Assembly: GCF_000498395.2 (NCBI RefSeq)
Contig: NZ_CP010979.1
Span: forward strand, 2,542,001-2,606,000
From: Pseudomonas putida S13.1.2
Lineage (GTDB): Bacteria; Pseudomonadota; Gammaproteobacteria; Pseudomonadales; Pseudomonadaceae
Direction of reading: 5' to 3'
Length of the DNA: 64,000 bases
Within the stretch, counting starts at the first letter, position 1. The number at the start of each line of letters is the position of its first letter. The notes under the pieces were generated by a model, which worked only from the letters and a program-made list of their open reading frames with translations, was not told the origin of the DNA and searched no databases. Position numbers and translations under genes: made by a program. Shown here in pieces: positions 17,062 to 25,163 of the stretch.

Positions 17062-17940
17062 ATGGACATCTTCCTGCAACTTCTGCTTAACGGCGTGTTG
17101 CTCGGTGGCACGTTGGCCATCATCAGCATCGGCCTGACGCTGATCTTCGGCATCGTCAGGGTGGTCAATTTCGCCCATGGCGAATTCCTGATGATCGGCA
17201 TGTACGCCGTGTACCTGATGAACCAGCATTTCGGCCTGCACCCCTATGCCGCCATCATCCCGGCAGTCGCCCTGCTGTTCGTGCTGGGCGCAGGCATGCA
17301 ACGCTTCATCATCCAGCCGCTGCTGGCCGCCGAAGGGCATATCCAGATTTTTGCCACGGTAGGCGTATCCATTGCACTGATGAACGCCGCACTGATGGCG
17401 TTCGGCGCCGACGTGCTGACCGTCAGCAACCCCAGCGGCCTGGGCATCAGCAGCCTCGCGGTCGGCCCGCTGCGCGCCAGCAGCGGCCAGGTACTGACCT
17501 TCCTGGTGTCGCTGGCCCTGGTCGGTGGCCTGCACTGGTTTCTGCACAATACCTTTCTTGGGCGCGCGGTTCGCGCTACAGCGCAGCACCGCAACGCTGC
17601 CCTGCTGATGGGCGTAAACGTCAACCGCATCTACATCTTCGCTTTCGGCCTGGGCTGCGCGTGCCTAGGGCTGGCGGCAGGCATGATCGCCCCGCAGTAC
17701 CCGGTGTTCCCCACCTTCGGCACGTTCTTTGTGCTGACCGCCTTCGTCATCGTGGTGCTGGGCGGCCTTGGCAGCCTGTCGGGGGCGTTGGTGGGTTCGA
17801 TCCTGATCGGCGTGGTGGACAGCATGGCGGGTTACTACATCGCACCCGATCTCAAGGAAGTGGTGTATTTCCTGATCTTCCTGGCGATCCTCATTTTCCG
17901 CCCCACCGGTCTGTTCGGTGCCGGGCGTGGCTCAGAGTAG
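17062..17940 (+). CDS. ABC transporter permease, LivH-like
   Basis: This 292-residue inner-membrane permease has the LivH opening LLLNGVLLGGTLAIISIGLTLIFGIVRVVNFAHGEF and the conserved cytoplasmic region NTFLGRAVRATAQHRNAALLMGVNVNRIY. That region is the EAA-like loop that contacts the ATPases. About eight membrane segments are visible. It follows the binding-protein gene after 66 bases with a GAGGA ribosome site. It should pair with the permease half of the next gene to form the channel. Confidence 0.92.
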   Translation: MDIFLQLLLNGVLLGGTLAIISIGLTLIFGIVRVVNFAHGEFLMIGMYAVYLMNQHFGLHPYAAIIPAVALLFVLGAGMQRFIIQPLLAAEGHIQIFATVGVSIALMNAALMAFGADVLTVSNPSGLGISSLAVGPLRASSGQVLTFLVSLALVGGLHWFLHNTFLGRAVRATAQHRNAALLMGVNVNRIYIFAFGLGCACLGLAAGMIAPQYPVFPTFGTFFVLTAFVIVVLGGLGSLSGALVGSILIGVVDSMAGYYIAPDLKEVVYFLIFLAILIFRPTGLFGAGRGSE

Positions 17941-17950
17941 GAGCTTTGCG

Positions 17951-19744
17951 ATGAACCTTCTTCACCCCCGCGTCTACCTGAGCCTGGCGGCGTTGTCGCT
18001 GTTGTTGATCATTCCGTTCTCGGCAGGCTCCAACTTTGTCTTTCACCTGTTCATCCTGATCTGCAGCTATGCGGCGCTGGCCAGCGCCTGGAACATCGTC
18101 GGTGGTTTTGCCGGCCAGCTGTCGCTGGGCCATGCCGTGTTCTATGGCACCGGAGCCTACGTCAGTACCCTGCTGTTGCTGCACTTCAACCTCAGCCCCT
18201 GGCTAGGTATGTTCATCGGCGCGGCGGCCAGCACGGCACTGGCGGTGCTCATAAGCTGGCCGTGCTTCCGCCTGCGCGGGCCATTCTTTGCCTTGGCGAC
18301 CATCGCCGTGCTCGAAGTGGTGCGCCTGCTGGTGATCAACCAGCATGACCTGACTGGCGGTGCCACCGGCCTGGCCGTGCCGCTCAAGCTCGGTGCCGAG
18401 TGGATGCTGTTCCGCGCCCGCTGGCCGTACCTGCTGATCGCTTTTGGCTTTCTGGCAATCACCTTGCTGGTGTCCTGGAAACTCAAACACTCGCGGCTGG
18501 GCTATTACCTGATCGCCGTGCGCGAGCGCGAGGACGCCGCCCAGGCAGTTGGGGTCAACGCGGTCAAGGTGAAGCTGATCGCGGTGGTGTTGTCGGCCGC
18601 CCTGACCAGCCTGATCGGCAGCTTCCACGCCATGTACCTGACCTTCATCGAGCCGGGGGCAATGTTCTCGCTGGAGCTGTCGATCCAGATCGCCATGTTC
18701 GCCCTGATCGGGGGGCTTGGCACCTTGTCCGGCCCGCTGATCGGCACCGTCATCGTGCTGCCGCTGGCGGAACTGGCACGGGGTTGGCTGGGCGATGCCG
18801 GCAGTGGCGTGCACGGCCTGGTCTATGGCCTGGTGCTGGTGGCCTTCGTGCTGACGATTCCGCAGGGCTTGGTCGGGCGATTCGGTCTGCGCATCGCTGC
18901 CTGGGTCGACCGCTTGCCCGGTGGCCAACCCTCTACCACCGGGCCCGATACGGCTACGCCTGCAACGCCAGCGGCGCCGGGTAAGCCCTCGCCCACCATC
19001 GGCCAGCCGATTCTGGTCGCCGAGCACCTGCACAAGTACTTCGGCGGCCTGCACGCCACCAACGATGTGTCGCTGACCTTGAACGAAGGTGAGATCGTCG
19101 GTGTGATCGGCCCCAACGGTGCCGGCAAGACCACCGTGTTCAACCAGTTGTCCGGGTTTATCCAGCCGTCCTCCGGCAGCGTCAAGGTACGCAGCGCCGA
19201 TGGCCAGTGGATAACCCCGGCCACACCGGCGCAGTTCGCCGTGGCCGGCATTGGCCGCACCTTCCAGATCGTGCAGCCGTTCGCCGACCTGAGCGTGTGT
19301 GAAAACATCATGCTCGGTGCCTTCATGCATACCCGCGACCCAGCCGAAGCCCGCCAGATCGCCACGCAAGTCGCCGCGCTCACCGACCTGGGCGCACTAC
19401 TCGACACCCGCGCCAGGAACCTCACCGTCGGCGGCATGAAGCGCCTGGAAATGGCCCGCGCCCTGGCCTCCCGGCCGCGCGTGCTGCTGCTGGACGAAGT
19501 GATGGCAGGGCTCAACCCCACCGACGTGGCCAAGGCCATCGAAATTATCCGCCGCGTGCGTGATACCGGGGTCAGCGTGCTGATGATCGAACACATCATG
19601 CAGGCGACCATGACCCTGTCCGACCGCATCGTGGTGATCAGCACCGGCGCCGTGCTCATGGACGGCGACCCGCAGGCTGTAGTCAACAACCCGCAGGTCA
19701 TCGAGGCTTACTTGGGCAAGGAGTACAACCATGCTGCAGCTTGA
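17951..19744 (+). CDS. Fused ABC permease-ATPase (LivM-LivG fusion)
   Basis: This protein of about 597 residues joins two usually separate subunits. Residues 1 to about 320 are a LivM-type permease, with GGFAGQLSLGHAVFYGTGAY near the N-terminus and GGLGTLSGPLIGTVIVLP near the end. A Pro/Thr/Ala-rich linker of about 30 residues follows. Residues from about 355 are a LivG-type ATPase with Walker A GPNGAGKTT, signature-like TVGGMKRLEMARAL and Walker B VLLLDEVMAGLNP. ATG 17951 follows a GGAG site. The 3' end overlaps the second ATPase gene by 14 bases. Such fusions are known in the family but are uncommon. Confidence 0.92.
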   Translation: MNLLHPRVYLSLAALSLLLIIPFSAGSNFVFHLFILICSYAALASAWNIVGGFAGQLSLGHAVFYGTGAYVSTLLLLHFNLSPWLGMFIGAAASTALAVLISWPCFRLRGPFFALATIAVLEVVRLLVINQHDLTGGATGLAVPLKLGAEWMLFRARWPYLLIAFGFLAITLLVSWKLKHSRLGYYLIAVREREDAAQAVGVNAVKVKLIAVVLSAALTSLIGSFHAMYLTFIEPGAMFSLELSIQIAMFALIGGLGTLSGPLIGTVIVLPLAELARGWLGDAGSGVHGLVYGLVLVAFVLTIPQGLVGRFGLRIAAWVDRLPGGQPSTTGPDTATPATPAAPGKPSPTIGQPILVAEHLHKYFGGLHATNDVSLTLNEGEIVGVIGPNGAGKTTVFNQLSGFIQPSSGSVKVRSADGQWITPATPAQFAVAGIGRTFQIVQPFADLSVCENIMLGAFMHTRDPAEARQIATQVAALTDLGALLDTRARNLTVGGMKRLEMARALASRPRVLLLDEVMAGLNPTDVAKAIEIIRRVRDTGVSVLMIEHIMQATMTLSDRIVVISTGAVLMDGDPQAVVNNPQVIEAYLGKEYNHAAA

Positions 19745-20435
19745 CAACATTCATGCAGGCTACGGCAACACCGAAGTGCTGCGGGGCGTATCACTCGAGG
19801 TCAAGGCCGGTGAAGTGGTGACACTGGTGGGCGCCAATGGGGCCGGCAAGACCACCACCCTGCGCAGCCTGTGCGGCCTGATCAAACCCAGCCAGGGCAC
19901 CATCCACTTTGACGGACGGTGCCTGGACGGCAGCAGGCCTGACCAGATCGTCGACGCCGGCATTACCCTGGTTCCGGAGGGCCGTCAGCTGTTTCCGTTC
20001 ATCAGCGTGCGCGACAACCTGCTGATGGGCGCCTACAAGAAAGCCGCCCGGCCAGCGGTGAAGCAACGCCTGGAGCAGGTGCTGGAGCTGTTCCCGCGGG
20101 TGCGCGAGCGGCTGGAACAACACGCTGGCTCGTTGTCGGGAGGGGAACAGCAGATGGTGGCCATCGCCCGCGGGCTGATGGCCGACCCCAAGCTGCTGAT
20201 CTTCGACGAGCCCTCCCTGGGGCTGTCGCCACTGCTGGTATCGCAGGTATTCGGGATTATCGACAAGATCCTTGCACTTGGTACCACCGTGCTGATCGTC
20301 GAGCAGAACATCGTGCACACCCTGCGCGTCGCGCACCGCGGTTATGTGCTGGAAAACGGGGCTATCACCCTGACCGGCAGCGGCCAGGAACTCTTGGACA
20401 ACCCGCATGTGAAGCGGGCTTACCTTGGCCTTTGA
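19731..20435 (+). CDS. ABC transporter ATP-binding protein, LivF-like
   Basis: This 234-residue cytoplasmic ATPase has Walker A GANGAGKTT, the LivF-typical VPEGRQLFPFISVRDNLLMGAY, signature LSGGEQQMVAIARGLM and Walker B LLIFDEPSLGLSP. It completes the importer together with the fused LivM-LivG protein. Its start lies within the end of the previous gene, giving translational coupling. The next gene follows after 15 bases in the same direction. Confidence 0.94.
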   Translation: MLQLDNIHAGYGNTEVLRGVSLEVKAGEVVTLVGANGAGKTTTLRSLCGLIKPSQGTIHFDGRCLDGSRPDQIVDAGITLVPEGRQLFPFISVRDNLLMGAYKKAARPAVKQRLEQVLELFPRVRERLEQHAGSLSGGEQQMVAIARGLMADPKLLIFDEPSLGLSPLLVSQVFGIIDKILALGTTVLIVEQNIVHTLRVAHRGYVLENGAITLTGSGQELLDNPHVKRAYLGL

Positions 20436-20450
20436 AGGAAACCAAATACC

Positions 20451-21446
20451 ATGGGTAACACAATGCACCTGATTGACCACCGCCCGGGTGGCAGTGCCGA
20501 TTGCCTGCGACTGACTCAGGCCGCCATCCCCACACCCGCCGCCGATGAAGTACTGATCAAGGTGGCCTACGCCGGCGTCAACCGCCCGGACGTGCTGCAG
20601 CGTTCGGGCAACTATCCGCCGCCTGCGGATGCATCGCCATTTCTCGGGCTGGAGGTTTCTGGCGAGGTCGTGGCCGTCGGCAGCGCCGTGCAGGCGCTGA
20701 AAGTCGGCAGCCTGGTCTGCGCCCTCACCCCTGGCGGCGGTTACGCCGAATACTGCTGTGCACCCGCCACGCACTGCCTGCCGCTACCCCACGGCCTGTC
20801 GTTGCTGCAGGCGGCTGCCCTGCCGGAAAACTACTTCACGGTGTGGACCAACCTGTTCGACCGCGGCCGGCTGGGCCGCGGTGAAACCTTGCTGGTACAC
20901 GGCGGCTCCAGCGGCATCGGCCTGACCACGATCCAGCTGGCCAGCCAGTTCGGCGCCAAGGTGCTGGCCACGGCCGGCAGCGAGGAAAAGCTTGACGCCT
21001 GCCGCCAGGCCGGCGCCAGCCTGGCAATCAACTACCGCAATGAGGACTTCGTCGAAGCTGTGAAGGCCTATACCAGCGGCCGTGGCGTGAATCTGATCCT
21101 CGACATGGTCGGTGGCAGCTACATGCAGCGCAACATCGACGCACTCGCCATCGAAGGCCGGCTGGTGCAAATCGCCTTCCTCGAAGGCAGCCAGGCCGAA
21201 CTGAACGTGATGCCCATCATGCTCAAGCGCCTGACCTTCACCGGCTCGACCCTGCGCGCCCGACCCGGGGCGGAGAAGGCGGCCATCGCCATCGCCCTGC
21301 AAGAGCATGTATGGCCGCTACTGAGCGCCGGAGCCTGCCTGCCGGTGATACATGCCACCTTCCCCTTGGCGCAAGCCGCCCAAGCCCACGCACTGATGGA
21401 AAGCAGCCGCCATATCGGCAAGATAATGTTGGAGATCAAGCCATGA
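20451..21446 (+). CDS. NAD(P)H-quinone oxidoreductase-like, medium-chain dehydrogenase family
   Basis: This 331-residue protein belongs to the zinc-free quinone oxidoreductase branch of medium-chain dehydrogenases (PIG3/QOR-like). It has the substrate-binding start YAGVNRPDVLQRSGNYPPP, the NADP motif VHGGSSGIGLTTIQLA and VLATAGSEEKLDACRQAGA. No structural zinc cysteines are present. It probably reduces a quinone or enone intermediate. An alternative start at the second ATG (20464) is possible. It ends in an ATGA overlap with the SDR gene, so the two enzymes are coupled and probably act on the imported compound. Confidence 0.87.
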   Translation: MGNTMHLIDHRPGGSADCLRLTQAAIPTPAADEVLIKVAYAGVNRPDVLQRSGNYPPPADASPFLGLEVSGEVVAVGSAVQALKVGSLVCALTPGGGYAEYCCAPATHCLPLPHGLSLLQAAALPENYFTVWTNLFDRGRLGRGETLLVHGGSSGIGLTTIQLASQFGAKVLATAGSEEKLDACRQAGASLAINYRNEDFVEAVKAYTSGRGVNLILDMVGGSYMQRNIDALAIEGRLVQIAFLEGSQAELNVMPIMLKRLTFTGSTLRARPGAEKAAIAIALQEHVWPLLSAGACLPVIHATFPLAQAAQAHALMESSRHIGKIMLEIKP

Positions 21447-22213
21447 TTGAAGGTCGTCACAACGGCAGGAAGGTTCTGGTATCGGGCGCTGCCAGTGGTA
21501 TTGGTGCGGCGATTGCCCTGCGTTACTGCCAGGAAGGGGCGACGGTCGCACTGCTCGACCTCAACCCACAGACGCTGCACGAACAAGGGGAAGCCCTGCG
21601 CGCGCAGGGCTTCAAGGTGGCATGGCAAGCGGCGGATGTCGGCGACTTCGACCAGTGCCAGCAAGCCTGTACGCGACTGGCCGAAGCAGTGGGCGCCATC
21701 GACACGCTGGTCAACAATGCCGGCATCTCCCCCAAGCATGATGGCAAGCCTGCACCGATCTGGCAGATGACGGCCGAAGAATGGCAACGGGTGGTGGCCG
21801 TCAACCTCAACGGCGCATTCAACCTTTCACGCCTGCTGTCGCCACAGATGGTCGAGCAACGCTTCGGGCGCATCATCAGCATGTCATCGGTGGCCGGTAG
21901 CGCCTACCTGCCCCTGGTCGCCGCCCATTACAGCGCCACCAAAGCGGCGATCATCGGCTTTACCAGACACCTGGCCGGCGAGCTGGGCGAATACGGCATC
22001 ACCGCAAACGCCCTGGCACCGGGGCGCATCGAAACGCCATTGTTGAAAACCGTTGCCCTGGCGGCCAACGAGGCGGTGATTGCCGACACGCCCTTGCTCA
22101 GGCTGGGGCAGCCTTGGGAGGTGGCTGACGCAGCATGCTACCTGAGTGCGCCCGAGAGTGCGTTCATCACCGGCCAGGTGCTGGATGTGGCTGGTGGCTG
22201 GTTGATGCGTTGA
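21443..22213 (+). CDS. SDR-family oxidoreductase
   Basis: This 256-residue short-chain dehydrogenase has the cofactor motif SGAASGIGAAIAL, NNAG, catalytic Ser in MSSVAGSAY and the YSATK motif. FITGQVLDVAGGW closes the C-terminus, as in FabG-like and 3-hydroxyacyl-type enzymes. ATG 21443 overlaps the stop of the preceding gene by four bases; the longer frame from 21311 runs inside that gene and is rejected. It is the last gene of the LacI-controlled operon. Substrate unknown; oxidation of a ring hydroxyl is a reasonable guess from the neighbours. Confidence 0.9.
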   Translation: MIEGRHNGRKVLVSGAASGIGAAIALRYCQEGATVALLDLNPQTLHEQGEALRAQGFKVAWQAADVGDFDQCQQACTRLAEAVGAIDTLVNNAGISPKHDGKPAPIWQMTAEEWQRVVAVNLNGAFNLSRLLSPQMVEQRFGRIISMSSVAGSAYLPLVAAHYSATKAAIIGFTRHLAGELGEYGITANALAPGRIETPLLKTVALAANEAVIADTPLLRLGQPWEVADAACYLSAPESAFITGQVLDVAGGWLMR

Positions 22214-22240
22214 TACCCCTGGCCAATTTCATGGCAAGCC

Positions 22241-23248
22241 TCAATGGTACCCCTCGCCGTCCTTGACCTTGCCGCGGAACACGTAATACGACCAGGCCGA
22301 ATAGCCGAGGATGAACGGGATGATCAGCAGCGCACCGACCAGGGCGAAGCCCAGGCTCTGGGGCGGCGCTGCGGCTTCCCAGAGGGTGAGGCTGGGCGGC
22401 AGCACATACGGCCAGATGCTGATCACCAGACCGGTGAAGCCGAGGAACACCAGCAGCAGCGACCAGACGAAAGGCCCGGCATGCGGTGCGCCGCGCAACG
22501 ACCTGAGGATCGCCCAGGTGGCCACCAGCACCAGCACCGGTACCGGCAGGAAGAACCAGAAGTTCGGCAGGCTGAACCAGCGCTCGAAAATGGCCGGGTG
22601 GGTCAGTGGCGTCCAGATGCTGACGATCAGCATCGCCGCCACCGTCGCCAGGGTAATCGGTGAGCACGCGCGAATGATGCTGGCCTGCAACCGGCCTTCA
22701 GTCTTCAACACCAGCCAGGTGGCGCCCAGCAGCGCATACGCCACCACCACCCCGACCCCGCAGAACACGTTGAACGGTGTCAGCCAGCTCATCACACCGT
22801 TGGTGGCCACGCCATCGACAATCGCATGCCCTTCGATGAACGCCCCCAGCATCACCCCCTGGAAAAACGCCGCCGCGTAGGACCCGCCCGTGAACGCCTT
22901 GTCCCAGAACGGCTTGTGCGCCTCATCGGCCTTGAAGCGGAACTCGAACGACACACCACGCCAGATCAACCCGGCCAGCAGGCCGAGCGCGGGGATGTAC
23001 AGCGCACTGAGCAAGATGGCGTAGACCTTGGGGAACGCCGCCATCAACCCTGCCCCACCCAGCACCAGCCAGGTTTCGTTGCCATCCCACACCGGCGCCA
23101 CGGTGTTGACCATGGTGTCGCGGTGGTCGCGGTCGGTAATGAACGGAAACAGGATGCCGATACCCAGGTCGAAACCGTCCATGATGACGTACATCATCAC
23201 GCCAAAGCCGATGATCAGAAACCAGATCAGCGGAAGATCAATACCCAT
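22241..23248 (-). CDS. cioB: Cyanide-insensitive terminal oxidase subunit II (CioB/CydB)
   Basis: This 335-residue inner-membrane protein is subunit II of a cytochrome bd-type quinol oxidase, with the family opening IWFLIIGFGVMMYVIMDGFDLGIGILFPF and the conserved VWDGNETWLVLGGAGLMAAFP. About eight membrane segments are present. It follows the subunit I gene with a 14-base gap and forms the oxidase dimer that oxidises ubiquinol and reduces oxygen. The CIO form in pseudomonads resists cyanide. The linked sulfite/nitrite reductase and MocR regulator suggest a stress-responsive module. Confidence 0.93.
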   Translation of the reverse strand: MGIDLPLIWFLIIGFGVMMYVIMDGFDLGIGILFPFITDRDHRDTMVNTVAPVWDGNETWLVLGGAGLMAAFPKVYAILLSALYIPALGLLAGLIWRGVSFEFRFKADEAHKPFWDKAFTGGSYAAAFFQGVMLGAFIEGHAIVDGVATNGVMSWLTPFNVFCGVGVVVAYALLGATWLVLKTEGRLQASIIRACSPITLATVAAMLIVSIWTPLTHPAIFERWFSLPNFWFFLPVPVLVLVATWAILRSLRGAPHAGPFVWSLLLVFLGFTGLVISIWPYVLPPSLTLWEAAAPPQSLGFALVGALLIIPFILGYSAWSYYVFRGKVKDGEGYH

Positions 23249-23262
23249 GACAACGTCTCCGG

Positions 23263-24684
23263 TCAGTCAGTGTAATTGGGCGAATTTGGATACAGCGGGT
23301 CGTCCACTGCCGACAACGGGCGGGCGGGCCGCTGGTTGGCCGTCACCGGCTGCTCATGGTCGTCGTGCGCCTGCGGCCCCTTGCCCACCAGGCGCAGCAT
23401 GTAGGCGACGCCAGTGCCGAACACCCCGATGTACATCACCACCAGAACCACCAGGCCCACCGACAAGGTCAGCGCCGAATGGTCTGAAACTGCGTCCTTG
23501 GTACGCATCAGGCCGTACACCACCCAGGGCTGGCGGCCAATCTCGGTGACGTACCAGCCGGCCAGCAAGGCCACCAGGCCCGAGGGCCCCATCCACAGGG
23601 CAAACCGCGCCAGCCCCCGTGACGCGTACAAGCGTCCACGCCAGCGCTGCCAGGTGCCATACAGGCCAAGCACGACCATCAGCAGCCCCAGGCCGACCAT
23701 GACCCGGAAGCACCAGAACAGGATGGTCGCGTTGGGCCGGTCCTCTTTCGGGAAGTCCTTCAGCGCAGGGATCTGCCCGTGCAGGCTGTGGGTCAGGATC
23801 AGGCTGGCCAGGTTAGGGATCTCGACCTTGTAGCGGGTGGTTTCGGCCTCCATGTCCGGGATGCCAAACAGGATCAGCGGCACGCCCTGCCCCGGGGTGT
23901 TGCTCCAGTGGCCTTCTACTGCGGCAATCTTCGCGGGCTGGTGCTTGAGCGTATTCAGGCCATGCACGTCACCGATCAGCACCTGCAACGGCGCAGTGAA
24001 CAGCAGCATCCACAGGGCCATCGAGAACATCCGCCGCACCGCCGGGGCGTTGTTGCCGCGCAACAGGTGCCACGCTGCCGAAGCCCCGACGAACAACGCG
24101 GTCGACAGCATTGCAGCCGTGACCATATGGGCCAGGCGGTACGGGAACGATGGATTGAAGATGATGGCGAACCAATCCACCGGCACCACCACGCCATTGA
24201 TCACTTCATGCCCTTGCGGTGTCTGCATCCAGCTGTTCGATGCCAGGATCCAGGTGGCGGAGATCATCGTGCCCACGGCCACCATGACGGTAGCGAAAAA
24301 GTGCAAGCCCCGGCCGACCTTGTGCCAGCCGAACAGCATCACCCCGAGGAAGCCCGCTTCAAGGAAGAAGGCCGTCAGCACCTCGTAGGTCAGCAACGGG
24401 CCGGTGATGCTGCCAGCGAATTGCGAGTAGAAACTCCAGTTGGTGCCGAACTGGTACGCCATGACCAGCCCCGAGACCACGCCCATGGCGAAGTTGACGG
24501 CGAAGATCTTCGACCAGAAGTGGTACAGGTCGAGGTAGGCGTTGTCTTTCTTCCACAGCCACAAACCTTCCAGAACCGCCAGGAATGCCGCAAGGCCAAT
24601 GGTGATGGCCGGGAAGATGATGTGAAAGGTAATGGTGAAACCGAACTGTATACGCGCCAGCTCCAGGGCTGTAAGGCTGAACAT
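23263..24684 (-). CDS. cioA: Cyanide-insensitive terminal oxidase subunit I (CioA/CydA)
   Basis: This 473-residue subunit carries the haems. Conserved elements include FTITFHIIFPAITIGLAAFL near the N-terminus with a haem-ligand His, the GRQPWVVYGLMRTKDAVS segment, and a short Q-loop after GDVHGLNTLKHQPAK. The short Q-loop and the length below E. coli CydA are features of the CIO branch. ATG 24684 is chosen because the family begins with MFSLTALELARIQFGFT; the longer frame to 24816 runs into the DUF934 gene. It is two bases from the DUF934 stop, so cotranscription is very likely. Confidence 0.93.
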   Translation of the reverse strand: MFSLTALELARIQFGFTITFHIIFPAITIGLAAFLAVLEGLWLWKKDNAYLDLYHFWSKIFAVNFAMGVVSGLVMAYQFGTNWSFYSQFAGSITGPLLTYEVLTAFFLEAGFLGVMLFGWHKVGRGLHFFATVMVAVGTMISATWILASNSWMQTPQGHEVINGVVVPVDWFAIIFNPSFPYRLAHMVTAAMLSTALFVGASAAWHLLRGNNAPAVRRMFSMALWMLLFTAPLQVLIGDVHGLNTLKHQPAKIAAVEGHWSNTPGQGVPLILFGIPDMEAETTRYKVEIPNLASLILTHSLHGQIPALKDFPKEDRPNATILFWCFRVMVGLGLLMVVLGLYGTWQRWRGRLYASRGLARFALWMGPSGLVALLAGWYVTEIGRQPWVVYGLMRTKDAVSDHSALTLSVGLVVLVVMYIGVFGTGVAYMLRLVGKGPQAHDDHEQPVTANQRPARPLSAVDDPLYPNSPNYTD

Positions 24685-24686
24685 GG

Positions 24687-25163
24687 CTATGCCTCGCTCC
24701 GTTGGGAAAGACGTTGCAGCAGGGTGCGTGGACGGGCCTGGTGATGGGCGGCCGCGGCGTCCTGCCAGCGCTGCGCCGGCACGCTGGCAGGAATCCGTAC
24801 GCTGGTGAACCCGCACTGCAACAACATGGCGAACTGGTCGGGCAGCAAAGGCCCGGTGGCGCGCAGGTCACCGCTGAAGCCGTGGCGCTCGCGCAGCAGC
24901 CTGGCAAGGGTGAAGCCGCGGCCATCACGTGACCTGGCGAACTCGACCACGATCAATCTCAGGTGGCCGAGCAACGGCAGCACCTGCACCGGGTCCTGGT
25001 CGGCGGCCAGCCACAGGCCTTCAGCCGGTTGGCCAAAACGCATGTGGTAGTCATCCCAGTGCTGCGGCTGCAGCACGGTTTGCGGGGCGTAGGTCGGCAG
25101 CGTTTCACCCTCCAGGTAGTGCCAGCTGTCAGGCTGAACCCGGCCATCACGATCAACGAGCAT
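24687..25163 (-). CDS. DUF934-family protein (oxidoreductase-associated, CysX-like)
   Basis: This 158-residue cytoplasmic protein matches the DUF934 family, found almost always next to a haemoprotein sulfite or nitrite reductase. Recognisable segments are RLIVVEFARSRDGRGFTLARLLRERHGFSGDLRATGPLLPDQ and the later LLQCGFTSVRIP. Its biochemical role is not established. It starts at ATG 25163, overlapping the reductase stop by 11 bases, and ends two bases before cioA. It is thus tightly embedded in the operon. The longer frame running to 25448 lies inside the reductase and is rejected. Confidence 0.87.
   Translation of the reverse strand: MLVDRDGRVQPDSWHYLEGETLPTYAPQTVLQPQHWDDYHMRFGQPAEGLWLAADQDPVQVLPLLGHLRLIVVEFARSRDGRGFTLARLLRERHGFSGDLRATGPLLPDQFAMLLQCGFTSVRIPASVPAQRWQDAAAAHHQARPRTLLQRLSQRSEA

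Noticed and set aside
16042..17589. 515-residue minus-strand frame
   Set aside because: It lies antisense to the binding-protein and LivH genes, whose domains are clear; no motif or ribosome site supports it.
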